Shown in pieces: positions 55,836 through 64,000 of a stretch of 64,000 nucleotides of DNA. The notes under the pieces were generated by a model. It ran no database searches. It saw only the letters and a list, made by a program, of their open reading frames with translations, and was not told the origin of the DNA. The DNA lies in assembly GCF_019130065.1 (NCBI RefSeq), contig NZ_JAHSPG010000006.1:1-64000 (forward strand), in the 5' to 3' direction. Source of the DNA: Pinibacter aurantiacus. Lineage in GTDB: Bacteria; Bacteroidota; Bacteroidia; Chitinophagales; Chitinophagaceae. A program made the translations under genes and the position numbers. Every line of letters begins with the position of its first letter. The stretch's first letter is position 1.

Positions 55836-56437
55836 TATTCAGAGTTTTTCTTGATTGATTTCAATAAATAACGCTGAAAAACTTTCAATATCATTCTTGC
55901 AGGAATATTGAATAGAAAGTAAAGACGTTTGTCAATGCTATATGTCGTTGTTAGTTGTAGTGTTGTCGTTTCGCCTGTTGTTGTTAAATAGTAAGCACCT
56001 GTTGGAATTTGAAAAACGCCTTCGGAAAGTTCAAAGAAGTATAAGACTTTAAATCCCTTTTCCGGATTGAATGAGAATGAATATTCTCTCAATGGCTTCC
56101 AAACTAATATTTCCTGAATAAACTTTTTTCCACTGTCAAAGTATGCGATTCGTTTTTCCCCTTGTCCTTCTGAAATAATGTCTGCTCTTAGTGGCTTTGG
56201 AATGTCAAGTAGTTTGAAAATTGCCGGATCTGAAAATTGTTCAATCTTCACGTTCGTAATGTTTTCCCAAATGATTTCAGGTCGTCCATTAATGTTTATT
56301 GTTGAACCAAGTGTCTTTGCGATATGTCGATTATTATTTTTCAAATTTCTTCGGGTTTTAGTCTCTTCGTTCGAATTATTGGTAAAGTTTGAAAACTTAT
56401 AGTCAAGAATAATTTCCGTCCATTGAAACAGGGTCAA
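55835..56437 (-). CDS. Second SRPBCC-like protein
   Basis: The frame encodes 200 residues; from about residue 40 (KTLGSTININGRPEIIWENI) it fits the SRPBCC fold, with LVWKPLREYSFSFNPEKGF and TTLQLTTTYSIDKRLYFLF. The first 35 residues overlap the end of the neighbouring gene and are probably not translated, but no better ATG exists, so the start is uncertain and a GTG or TTG, or a frameshift, must be considered. It is coupled to the following SRPBCC gene. Confidence 0.6.
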   Translation of the reverse strand: MTLFQWTEIILDYKFSNFTNNSNEETKTRRNLKNNNRHIAKTLGSTININGRPEIIWENITNVKIEQFSDPAIFKLLDIPKPLRADIISEGQGEKRIAYFDSGKKFIQEILVWKPLREYSFSFNPEKGFKVLYFFELSEGVFQIPTGAYYLTTTGETTTLQLTTTYSIDKRLYFLFNIPARMILKVFQRYLLKSIKKNSE

Positions 56438-56840
56438 AACTATCCTTCATAACGAAAAATTTTATGAGCGCTGTATTATTTGTTCCGTGTTCCTTGTCAA
56501 TCGTAAAACTTTGTCCTGGAAGTGTTTTTTCTAATTTGTCGGCAATTATATTTTTAAGATTTTTCAAATCTTCGATTGTGCCGGCAATGTAGTTTTCTGT
56601 TATTTCCGCTTTGTGCCAGGTCATTACTTTTAAATAATTGTAAGGCCCACAATGGCAATGTTCAGAAAGAAAATCGTTTGTTGGTTCAGTTGTGTAGTTC
56701 TTCAGAAGTTTTACAAAATTGTACAGCCCATGTTTACTTCCATAAAGCCTCCATTGGCTTTTGTTCCCTTTCTTTTCCAGGTCGTAATAAAAGTCGAGCT
56801 CGCGCCATTCGTCTTTGATTCTTTGGTCGATGTTGGTCAT
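56403..56840 (-). CDS. Conserved-looking protein of unknown function
   Basis: The 145-residue soluble protein has no domain I can name. It is rich in aromatic and charged residues (EWRELDFYYDLEKKGNKSQW, SEHCHCGPYNYLKVMTWHKA) and ends KFFVMKDSFDPVSMDGNYS. Size, composition and location among small envelope proteins are compatible with an immunity-type or enzyme-inhibitor protein, but this is a guess. It overlaps the next frame by 35 bases. Confidence 0.55.
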   Translation of the reverse strand: MTNIDQRIKDEWRELDFYYDLEKKGNKSQWRLYGSKHGLYNFVKLLKNYTTEPTNDFLSEHCHCGPYNYLKVMTWHKAEITENYIAGTIEDLKNLKNIIADKLEKTLPGQSFTIDKEHGTNNTALIKFFVMKDSFDPVSMDGNYS

Positions 56841-56855
56841 TGTTTTTGGTAATCG

Positions 56856-57392
56856 TTATTTTATTTTGTGGAAGAAGAACTGCATCTTGCTTGGGCCGTC
56901 ACCGACAAACAAGAAATTACCACTAATATAATTATAGTAGTAAACAATTAAGTCATCACTTTTTGTTTCATAAATTCTTAATCTTTGAATATCATGCGTG
57001 CTAAAAAGAACATGAACAACAGGAGGAATTTCAAGTTGCTCTTTCTTAAAATAAATCTCGTAATAACCTTTTTTTGAAAATTTTCCATTTAAAGTAGTCG
57101 CTTTAAAAACTGACGTGTCTTTATAGTGTAAACAAAGTTGCCCCTTTGAATTGAAATTAATTTGAATAAAATCTAAGTCAGACTTTAATGTTTGGGATGT
57201 GTCAAAAAGACTGACAGCTGTTTCTAAATAATCTTTCTTTGTAACCTGAAGATTAGATCTGATGAGATAAGGTTTATTATCGTAGGCACCTTCAAATTTG
57301 TTAGAAATAGGATTTATGTCCGACTTCTTTATCCTGGAAGTTGTTTCACAAGAGCACGCGGATATGATAAGTAATAAAAAAAAGTATTTCAT
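56856..57392 (-). CDS. Lipoprotein of unknown function, copy 2
   Basis: With ATG at 57392 the protein has 178 residues and a short lipoprotein signal (MKYFFLLLIISACSC, lipidated Cys13 or Cys15). The frame runs to 57452, but that would overlap the neighbouring lipoprotein gene. The body is a beta-rich fold with LNGKFSKKGYYEIYFKKEQL and RLRIYETKSDDLIVYYYNYI. It resembles the upstream lipoprotein in the order of these elements and is probably an old duplicate. Confidence 0.6.
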   Translation of the reverse strand: MKYFFLLLIISACSCETTSRIKKSDINPISNKFEGAYDNKPYLIRSNLQVTKKDYLETAVSLFDTSQTLKSDLDFIQINFNSKGQLCLHYKDTSVFKATTLNGKFSKKGYYEIYFKKEQLEIPPVVHVLFSTHDIQRLRIYETKSDDLIVYYYNYISGNFLFVGDGPSKMQFFFHKIK

Positions 57393-57430
57393 GTTTGATG
57401 GGTTACTGGAAAATGGTAGCTCCACGTGTA

Positions 57431-58036
57431 TCAATTCTCCGACTGATGCCAAACAGCTTGTTGCGTACTGGCTTGATAATTTGTTTTTTCGAATTCGACA
57501 TTATATCGCTTGTGTTTGTCATAAAATGGCAAAAAAACATAAAATGTACCGAAAGAAATTTGCTGATAGTCAGTAATGAGATTCCCGTTTTTTAGAAGTC
57601 CAATTCTAAATACTCTATTTCGAAATAGGTTGACCATTATTACGGGAATAACTAAGTATTTGCGCTTGAATACAAAATAACCTTTATCGAATTTTCCAGT
57701 GAAGGTCTTCTGTTTTATTATTTGATTTTTGTCCCAATATGTAACCAGTAGTTTATTGGATGCAACAGCTTTGAACTCAAAAAAATTAATACTGTCCTTA
57801 GGATTATAACCAAAGTCAAAAATGTTCCCATACAAATCTCCTTTAGCTGAGTCTTTACCAATCTTTGAATAGTTTTTAAAACGTCCGTTTAAGTCTTTTA
57901 GATTATCGCGAGTTATTAAAATCCGATTTTCATTGTCGATGGTTTTTGTCAGAGACGCACATGAAAATAGCAGCAGTGCTTGAAGCAAAAATAAAATTGA
58001 CGGCAAGGTTCTCCTTTTTAATTGTACGGTTTTCAT
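57431..58036 (-). CDS. Lipoprotein of unknown function, copy 1
   Basis: The 201-residue protein has a lipoprotein signal (SILFLLQALLLFSCASL, Cys26) and a beta-rich body with FTGKFDKGYFVFKRKYLVIP and RIGLLKNGNLITDYQQISFG, matching the pattern of the next lipoprotein. No function is known. Both genes are markedly AT-rich compared with the rest of the window. Confidence 0.6.
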   Translation of the reverse strand: MKTVQLKRRTLPSILFLLQALLLFSCASLTKTIDNENRILITRDNLKDLNGRFKNYSKIGKDSAKGDLYGNIFDFGYNPKDSINFFEFKAVASNKLLVTYWDKNQIIKQKTFTGKFDKGYFVFKRKYLVIPVIMVNLFRNRVFRIGLLKNGNLITDYQQISFGTFYVFLPFYDKHKRYNVEFEKTNYQASTQQAVWHQSEN

Positions 58037-58159
58037 TACTTGGCAATGCTTCGGCCCCTAAGTCACGGACGAAGGGTTTGGGTTTAAAAGTGAACTTACT
58101 AATTATTCTGTAAAATCAAAAAAGCAGACTGGCGCACAATCGGCAAACTATTAATTAAA

Positions 58160-58229
58160 GAGTAACTGAATAACTGAATGGTTGATGATCGTAATTCAAA
58201 ATCGAAAATGAACATTCAGTTACTCAATA
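58160..58229. repeat. Inverted TAACTGAA arms, one supplying the AraC stop
   Basis: AGTAACTGAATAACTGAATG (58160-58182) and an inverted arm at 58211-58229 match the 27775-27925 arrays. On the minus strand the TAA of GAGTAACTGAATG is the stop of the AraC gene. Confidence 0.65.
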
Positions 58230-59092
58230 GACATAAGTTCCTTCCTATATTCAGAAGGTGTTTTCGCGGTTATTTTTTTAAAGAAGTCATTGAAATGAGT
58301 GAGGTTTCGATAGCCTGAATGATAGCAAACATCGGCTACTGTCAAATCCAAATTTCCCAATAATTTGCAGGCATGCCCTATCCTCAATTCATTTAGAAAT
58401 CCGGTAAAAGATTTTCCTGTTCGTTTTTTGAAAAAGCCACAGAAAGCCGGCGGCGTCATATTCGCTATTCTTGCAATGGTGGCCAGCTCAATAGATTCTC
58501 TAAAATTTTCCAATGCATAGCGGTATACATTGTTCATTCTTTCTGTATCCTTTTCATTGAATGAAAGCCGGAACGCAAAAGAGGAAAGCTGTTCTTGCCT
58601 TTTCGTGTTTATCAGGATATTCATTATTTCCAGGAACAGGATTATTTTCGTGATGCCTGTTGCATTCAGGATCTTGTCTAACAGAACCGCTATTTTTTGA
58701 CTTGCATATGGCGGGAAATTTACCCCTGCTTTTGATTTCTCAATGAGATTTTCCGCTTTCTGTATAAAGGGTTCTTCAAGACCCAGCATCTTCAAATAGT
58801 TTGAGGGAAAATAAACAACAATAGCCTTCCCCGTCTGGTTTTCAATTGAATCGCATTCAGAAGGGTCTCCGTACCAAATATGGGGAAGATTGGGCCCCAG
58901 TAAAATGAGGTCTCCGGCTGAGTAATTTCTAATGCAGTCGCCAACAATACTTTTCCCGGAACCTTCAACGATATAGTTCAATTCGCATACTTCATGAAAA
59001 TGAAAAAGAGAATTGAAGTAACTTTTACTGACTTTCTTTACCAGAATAGCCTGCGTATTCAGGGTTCCTACTTCAATTAAATTTGCCTTCAT
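58220..59092 (-). CDS. AraC-family regulator with cupin sensor
   Basis: The 290-residue protein has an N-terminal cupin-type ligand-binding domain (FHFHEVCELNYIVEGSGKSI, LILLGPNLPHIWYG) and a C-terminal AraC DNA-binding region (ELATIARIANMTPPAFCGFF, LTVADVCYHSGYRNLTHFND, FFKKITAKTPSEYRKELM). Regulators of this layout usually sense sugars and switch on a nearby catabolic operon. It is divergent from the GH76-like operon starting at 59265, with 172 bases between them. Its stop codon is written by a TAACTGAA repeat. Confidence 0.9.
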   Translation of the reverse strand: MKANLIEVGTLNTQAILVKKVSKSYFNSLFHFHEVCELNYIVEGSGKSIVGDCIRNYSAGDLILLGPNLPHIWYGDPSECDSIENQTGKAIVVYFPSNYLKMLGLEEPFIQKAENLIEKSKAGVNFPPYASQKIAVLLDKILNATGITKIILFLEIMNILINTKRQEQLSSFAFRLSFNEKDTERMNNVYRYALENFRESIELATIARIANMTPPAFCGFFKKRTGKSFTGFLNELRIGHACKLLGNLDLTVADVCYHSGYRNLTHFNDFFKKITAKTPSEYRKELMSIE

Positions 59093-59264
59093 CGCCTTTC
59101 ATTTTGCAAAAAATGAAGTTACGATATTCGGCATTTATAAAAGAATTTTCCGCTATCTGTTGTATTGTTAGCTGCAATCTGGTTAAAATAGTTTAAGTAA
59201 CGGTTTATAGACTTGTAGGAATGTTGTTCAATTGAAATTAGTTTTGAACCAATACTCAATCAGC

Positions 59265-60653
59265 ATGAGAAGACGGATTTTTGTAAAAACTACGGGAAGC
59301 TATTTCCTGTTATTTCCCCTGGTTAAGCCTTTCACCAATATTGGTTTGAATAAGGCCGGGCAGCATGATGCCGAACTCAAAGCGAAGTGTGTGGCAGCCT
59401 TTAACAGGTTTGAAGAAGTTTGGGAGTTTAATGATTTCTGGAGAAGAGGTAACACTTTTGACGCCTGTCTGAATTTTGCAGATGCGCTGCATAAGAGATG
59501 GCCCAATGATAATGAAATAAAATCCATACAGCAGAGAGTAAATACGATGCTGGAAAAAGATTTTGCCTATTTCAAAAGCATTGATCCCAGTGGAATGTGG
59601 ACAGATGATTTTGGATGGTGGGGATTGATGGGCCTTAATGCAAGGCGACATTTATTGCGCACTGGTAATAAGGAATTAGCAGATAAATATTTGCAGCTCT
59701 CCACCGATTTGTGCTGGAAGCAGGCAAAAGATCATGCCTATGATTCTTTATCATCAGCCAATCCGGTTCCGCATGGTTTCACAAATGGAGATGCGAAAGG
59801 CAATGACAAGGGTGTAAAGAACACTGTGACCAATGTTTTGTTTTTCCTGTTGTCTACCCGTATTTATCGTTTGATGTTTGCAGAAAACATCAGCGACAAT
59901 GAAAAATATCTTGAAATGGCTTACAGCCAATGGATATGGTTTGACAGTTGGTTTCAACTGGGCAAGTATGAATATCTGAAGAAAACCACGTCGGGTGGCG
60001 CATTGGTACAGGAACGGCCAACCGCTTTTTTTGATGGATCTGATTATGCGGCAATCACCCATCCAACCTGGCATAAATGGTGGGTGTGGACAGGAGACCA
60101 GGGCATGTTACTTGCCGCTCTTTCTGATCTGCTGGCAATCAAAAACAATCTTGCCACATGGATATCATCGCATAAAAAGGACGCGCACTTCGATATCAAT
60201 GCCTTTTCGAAGAAGGTGCATCATTACATTTCACTAATAAGCAAAGGCATAAAAACTACGCTGGTTAGTGACAAAGACCACATCATTCGCGAAGCACCTC
60301 TTGTAGCAAACATGGGCCCCGAGTTTGGCAGCGATTATCTTGCCGGACGCGGCATCATGATGCGATACCTGGGAACGATTGACGGAGGCATTACAGGAGT
60401 TGATTTCAAAAATAATGTTACGGCAACAGCCAACGCAATTTGGCAAACCCGCGATGCCTCCAATAATCAGTTTCAGCCTGAATACACAAGCATTGAAAAT
60501 GATAAATTGTATATTCAGCAATTCAGGAGTCAATGGGGCCTTGCAGATGATATTTTAAAATGGGATATCGCAAATGCGAATCTCCAGCAAAGGATAGGAG
60601 TTTGTCAATCCATAGGACTCGATGCATTGGGCGCAACGATTCGCCTCATGTAG
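59265..60653 (+). CDS. Secreted GH76-like alpha-1,6-mannanase-type protein
   Basis: From the ATG at 59265 the protein has 462 residues; a TTG start eleven codons upstream is less likely. The N terminus MRRRIFVKTTGSYFLL resembles a Tat signal. The rest is an (alpha/alpha)6 barrel with the adjacent acidic pair Asp114-Asp115 in WTDDFGWWGLMGLNA, as in GH76 endo-alpha-1,6-mannanases, and GFTNGDAKGNDKGVKNTVTN. Sequence similarity is moderate, so another GH76-like specificity is possible. It starts a five-gene operon with transporter, SDR, cupin and RraA-like genes. Confidence 0.72.
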   Translation: MRRRIFVKTTGSYFLLFPLVKPFTNIGLNKAGQHDAELKAKCVAAFNRFEEVWEFNDFWRRGNTFDACLNFADALHKRWPNDNEIKSIQQRVNTMLEKDFAYFKSIDPSGMWTDDFGWWGLMGLNARRHLLRTGNKELADKYLQLSTDLCWKQAKDHAYDSLSSANPVPHGFTNGDAKGNDKGVKNTVTNVLFFLLSTRIYRLMFAENISDNEKYLEMAYSQWIWFDSWFQLGKYEYLKKTTSGGALVQERPTAFFDGSDYAAITHPTWHKWWVWTGDQGMLLAALSDLLAIKNNLATWISSHKKDAHFDINAFSKKVHHYISLISKGIKTTLVSDKDHIIREAPLVANMGPEFGSDYLAGRGIMMRYLGTIDGGITGVDFKNNVTATANAIWQTRDASNNQFQPEYTSIENDKLYIQQFRSQWGLADDILKWDIANANLQQRIGVCQSIGLDALGATIRLM

Positions 60654-60700
60654 ATCTGTCAATATTTTTTATAACGATTTATAACGATTAAAGTGGCCAT

Positions 60701-62083
60701 ATGAAATTACATGGAAATGCTTACGTGGTATTAATTTGCCTTACCGCGGGTTTTGGCGGATTTTTATTCGGCTTTGACACAGCGGTAATATCCGGAGCTA
60801 TAAATTTTCTAAGGAATCAGTTTCACTTGTCTCCCGTCATGGAGGGCTGGCTCATGAGCTCTGCATTGTTGGGTTGCGTTATAGGTGCTGCCATTGCCGG
60901 TTACCTGTCCGATAAATATGGCCGCAGAAAAATACTTATAGCATCTGCCTTTTTATTTATAGTGTCGGCCATTGGGTGTGGCATCGCGCAAACGCCTTCT
61001 TTTCTTGTTGTAGCGCGGATTATCGGCGGCATAGGCGTTGGTTTTGCAGCAATGGTTGCTCCCATGTTTATCTCCGAATTGTCACCGGCGAGGCTTAGGG
61101 GCAGGTTGGTTTCATTTTATCAATTGGCTATAACTCTGGGAATTTTGTGTTCTTATCTTTCCAATGCTTTTCTTTTGCGATATGCAGACAGCCACATAGC
61201 TGCAGGCTCACAAAGTTTCATGCATTACTACCTGGTGGCCGAAGTATGGCGCGGCATGCTTGGTTCCAATATGATTCCTGCATTATTCTTTTTCATCTTC
61301 CTGCTTTTTGTGCCGGAAAGCCCAAGATGGTTGGTGAAAGAAGGCCATTTAACGGAAGCAGAAAGAGTTCTTGAACGTGTTAATGGCAAAGAAATAGCAG
61401 CGTCTGAATTAAATGCCATTGAGGTAAGTATTTCAGAAGAGTCGGGCAGCTTCAGGCAATTGATTGCTCCGGGCATTCGTGTCGCCCTCATCATTGGAAT
61501 CTCCTTGCCTTTCTTAAGCCAGCTTTCAGGAATTACAACAGTAATGTATTACGCTCCCGCAATTTTTGAGCAGGCAGGAGGACAATCAGGCTCGGCCATG
61601 GGAAGCACTGCAATCATAGGTTTCTTCAACATGATATTTACGTTTGTCGCCATCTGGAAAATTGATAAATGGGGGAGAAAGCCAGTGTTGATCTGGGGGT
61701 TTGCCGGCCTTGGTCTCGCATTGTTCCTTATTGGCATGGCGTTCATAAAAGGAAATACTGCCGGAAACTTTTTACTGGGTTCATTCATCTACTACATAGC
61801 TGTATTTGCCTCCACACTGGGGCCTGGCGTCTGGGTAGTGATCTCTGAAATTTATCCCACAAAAATAAGAGGAAGGGCCATGTCTGTAGCAACACTTTCT
61901 TTGTTCCTTGGTTCCACCTTCGTAACACAGTTGTATCCTATGCTGCGAGAATCCATTGGAATAGGGTATGTATTCCTGTTATATGCATTGGTAATGCTGC
62001 CGGCTGCTTTTTTTGTAAGAAAACTTGTGCCTGAAACGAAGGGCAGATCATTGGAAGAGATTGAACACTTATGGAAAAATTAA
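60701..62083 (+). CDS. MFS sugar transporter (sugar porter family)
   Basis: The 460-residue protein has twelve helices and the full sugar porter signature set: GFGGFLFGFDTAVISGAINF, AGYLSDKYGRRK, PESPRWLVKEG, QLSGITTVMYYAPAIFEQAG and PETKGRSLEEIEHLW. It resembles XylE/AraE-type proton symporters. The substrate is unknown. It lies 47 bases after the GH76-like gene and 33 bases before the SDR gene. Confidence 0.92.
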   Translation: MKLHGNAYVVLICLTAGFGGFLFGFDTAVISGAINFLRNQFHLSPVMEGWLMSSALLGCVIGAAIAGYLSDKYGRRKILIASAFLFIVSAIGCGIAQTPSFLVVARIIGGIGVGFAAMVAPMFISELSPARLRGRLVSFYQLAITLGILCSYLSNAFLLRYADSHIAAGSQSFMHYYLVAEVWRGMLGSNMIPALFFFIFLLFVPESPRWLVKEGHLTEAERVLERVNGKEIAASELNAIEVSISEESGSFRQLIAPGIRVALIIGISLPFLSQLSGITTVMYYAPAIFEQAGGQSGSAMGSTAIIGFFNMIFTFVAIWKIDKWGRKPVLIWGFAGLGLALFLIGMAFIKGNTAGNFLLGSFIYYIAVFASTLGPGVWVVISEIYPTKIRGRAMSVATLSLFLGSTFVTQLYPMLRESIGIGYVFLLYALVMLPAAFFVRKLVPETKGRSLEEIEHLWKN

Positions 62084-62116
62084 AGCTGGCCAATTAAGAA
62101 TCTAAATTGATATTCT

Positions 62117-62905
62117 ATGGATAATTCCATCGATCTGAAAAATAAAAACGTGTTGGTTACCGGCGGTAGCCAGGGCATTGGCGCAGCAATATGCCGGGCA
62201 ATGGCTTCCTGCGGAGCTAATGTAGTTGTCAACTATTTGGATAATAAGCAAACTGCAGAAACATTAGCAACGGAACTTCAATCGCAATACGGTATTAAGG
62301 CGCTTATATGCCAGGCTGATATTGCCGATCAAAAGGCCGTTCTACAAATGTTTGAGTTTATAGACAACAACCTTGACAAAATAGACATACTGGTAAACAA
62401 TGCAGGTTGCGAAACCATTGGACATGCCATTAACCTGAGCTTAGATGAATGGGATTTGATCTTTAATGTAAACCTCAAGGGCGCCTTTATTTGCGCGCAG
62501 GAGGCGGGCAAAAGGATGGTGAAACAAAACAGCGGAGTCATTATCAACATATCATCTATTCACGATAAAGTGCCCAGAAAAGGATTGGTCCATTATTGCG
62601 CTTCCAAAGCAGCGATGAATATGATGACCAGATGCCTGGCGTTAGAGCTTGCTGAAAACAATATCCGCGTTGTTACCGTTTCACCAGGTGCCATTGAAAC
62701 CGAAATGAATAAATCGGAAATTGAAAAATTCGGTAGAGAAAAATTCAATAAATGGATACCAATGGGAAGGATTGGTATTGCTGAGGATGTGGCGTGGACA
62801 TGCGCATTTCTTGCCAGCAATAAAGCTGCTTACTATACTGCAACTGAAATATATATTGATGGAGGCTACAAGGAAAATACAATTCCTTACGATCCCCGTC
62901 CTTAA
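62117..62905 (+). CDS. SDR-family oxidoreductase
   Basis: The 262-residue enzyme is a classical short-chain dehydrogenase: nucleotide motif TGGSQGIGAAI, NNAG at LVNNAGCETIG, catalytic Ser in INISSIHDK, Tyr and Lys in YCASK, and PGAIETEMN. It resembles glucose 1-dehydrogenase and related sugar/polyol dehydrogenases. It probably oxidises or reduces the sugar taken up by the adjacent transporter, but the substrate is not readable. Confidence 0.9.
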   Translation: MDNSIDLKNKNVLVTGGSQGIGAAICRAMASCGANVVVNYLDNKQTAETLATELQSQYGIKALICQADIADQKAVLQMFEFIDNNLDKIDILVNNAGCETIGHAINLSLDEWDLIFNVNLKGAFICAQEAGKRMVKQNSGVIINISSIHDKVPRKGLVHYCASKAAMNMMTRCLALELAENNIRVVTVSPGAIETEMNKSEIEKFGREKFNKWIPMGRIGIAEDVAWTCAFLASNKAAYYTATEIYIDGGYKENTIPYDPRP

Positions 62906-62916
62906 ATATAAAAAAG

Positions 62917-63345
62917 ATGAACCCAGCATTAATTGAAATTTATTCCCATGCCGGAGAAGGGTATAACCCGTTTTTTATAAAAGATAACTGGCAGGTGGCG
63001 CAACTGAACTACATGCCCGCGCAAGATATTTTTGGTATTGAAAAAATGGATAAACACGAACAAACGGATGAAGTGTTTGTCCTTCTGAAAGGCACAGCTG
63101 TACTCATTGCTGCAGAGGAGCATTCAACGGGTTTCGCATTTCAATGTATTCATATGAAGCCGGGCATTACATACAACATTCCTGTAAATGTGTGGCACAA
63201 TATCGCAATGGAAAAAGATGCTGAAATGATTATCGTGGAAAAAAGCAATACCCACCTTGGCGACTGTGTGTACAAGGCATTAACTCAGCACGAAAAATCT
63301 GAATTGAACAAGCAAATACGTGACACTTTAAATCAAAGCAAATAA
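62917..63345 (+). CDS. Cupin-domain protein
   Basis: The 142-residue protein has a single cupin fold with a [20 protein letters not shown] first motif and [20 protein letters not shown] second motif, giving His and Glu metal ligands. It is likely a sugar isomerase, lyase or sensor of the pathway encoded by this operon. It lies eleven bases after the SDR stop. Confidence 0.8.
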   Translation: MNPALIEIYSHAGEGYNPFFIKDNWQVAQLNYMPAQDIFGIEKMDKHEQTDEVFVLLKGTAVLIAAEEHSTGFAFQCIHMKPGITYNIPVNVWHNIAMEKDAEMIIVEKSNTHLGDCVYKALTQHEKSELNKQIRDTLNQSK

Positions 63346-63356
63346 AAAATATTTCT

Positions 63357-64000
63357 ATGAAATCCTGGGCAAACGATACAGAGCTTTTTGAACTCTTTAA
63401 AAAAGAGTTGTACACCCCGGTTGTTGGGGACATATTAGATGGGTTCGGGTGCTATCACCAGTTTCTTCCTTACTCCATTCAGCCAATACATACTTCTGAC
63501 GTAGTAGTAGGAAGAGCCATGCCGGTATTAATGATTGATGTGTATGGACCGCAAAAAAAACCGTTTGGCTTATTAACAGAAGCGCTCGATCAATTGCAGA
63601 GTGGTGAAGTATACCTGGCCAGTGGCGGCGAAATGCGCTGTGCTTATTGGGGTGAGTTGCTTACGGCAACGGCAAGAACAAGAGGTGCCGTAGGTGCCGT
63701 AATCAATGGATTCCACAGAGATACCCATCAAGTTGTTGCACAAAACTGGCCGGTGTTCAGCCGGGGACGGTATGGACAGGATTCTTGTGTACGCACGCAG
63801 GTGGCGGACTTTCGTTGTGACATACAAGTGGGTGATGTTTGGATAAAACCCGGAGATTTGATTTTCGGAGATCTGGATGGGGTTTTGGTTATTCCAAAAA
63901 AATATGAAGAAGAAGTAATCATTAAAGCGCTTGAAAAAGCCAGGGGAGAAAAAGTAGTTCGCAGAGAAATTGAAAACGGCATGAGTAGTACGGATGCGTT
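63357..64000 (+). CDS. RraA-like (HMG aldolase family) protein, truncated by window end
   Basis: The frame starts at ATG 63357 ([20 protein letters not shown]) and remains open to the end of the window, 214 codons. The RraA fold is clear: [50 protein letters not shown] with the catalytic Arg-Asp pair, and [20 protein letters not shown]. Members of this family are either RNase E inhibitors or pyruvate-forming aldolases (4-hydroxy-4-methyl-2-oxoglutarate aldolase); the operon context favours an aldolase or sugar-acid lyase. Confidence 0.85.
   Translation, partial: MKSWANDTELFELFKKELYTPVVGDILDGFGCYHQFLPYSIQPIHTSDVVVGRAMPVLMIDVYGPQKKPFGLLTEALDQLQSGEVYLASGGEMRCAYWGELLTATARTRGAVGAVINGFHRDTHQVVAQNWPVFSRGRYGQDSCVRTQVADFRCDIQVGDVWIKPGDLIFGDLDGVLVIPKKYEEEVIIKALEKARGEKVVRREIENGMSSTDA

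Overview
The window comes from a Bacteroidota chromosome, most likely a soil or freshwater member of the Chitinophagaceae or a close relative. The evidence is two very large secreted proteins with type IX secretion C-terminal domains, a bacillithiol enzyme (BshC), Bacteroidota-type families (PepSY-like, DUF4199, DUF6526, GH92, GH36), one canonical Bacteroidota promoter (TTG, 19 bp, TAnnTTTG), and GC content that looks near 40% by eye. The family-level placement is inference. No phage, transposase, integrase or CRISPR array is visible.

Layout. 0.2-14.4 kb: a glycan-degradation locus with a GH71/99-like protein, GH3 beta-glucosidase, a membrane-anchored kelch/SARP-like regulator, two different GH92 alpha-mannosidases and an FHS-type sugar transporter. 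No SusC/SusD pair lies inside it. 14.5-18.5 kb: two PepSY-like paralogues flanking a DUF6526 gene, a GreA/GreB-like protein and fabF. 18.8-26 kb: a GntR regulator, a sodium/solute symporter and two clan GH-D (alpha-galactosidase type) enzymes. 26.4-30.3 kb: thioredoxin, a DUF488 protein, and an MlaE-MlaF-MlaD lipid transport operon. 30.6-36.8 kb: an ArsR regulator with three copies of an operator-like sequence, followed by an RND adaptor, RND pump and TolC. 37.2-44.7 kb: bshC, dps, a SirB1-like protein, two glycosyltransferases, DUF4199 and a degenerate dihydroorotase. 45.1-55.3 kb: tRNA-Pro(GGG), then two giant type IX-exported proteins and an AraC regulator, closed by a second copy of the tRNA 3' end plus its terminator; this looks like a tRNA-bracketed island. 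55.4-58.0 kb: a small AT-rich cluster with two SRPBCC proteins, an unknown protein and two lipoproteins. 58.2-64.0 kb: an AraC regulator divergent from a catabolic operon (GH76-like, sugar MFS, SDR, cupin, RraA-like; the last gene is cut by the window end).

The most striking non-coding signal is that most genes are followed, within 0-15 bases of the stop codon, by a repeat arm in a fixed orientation relative to the gene, and most intergenic gaps then carry the same repeat inverted. The repeats belong to several families: short tandem 7-9 base units with a different unit at different junctions, GCACGCAGATGACG-type elements, and GTAGAGAC palindromes. In several genes (tolC, the first GH92, GH3, bshC, thioredoxin, the 58.2-kb AraC gene, the FHS transporter) the repeat itself supplies the stop codon or the last residues. 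This organisation is not explained by ordinary terminators, which are present separately in a few gaps.
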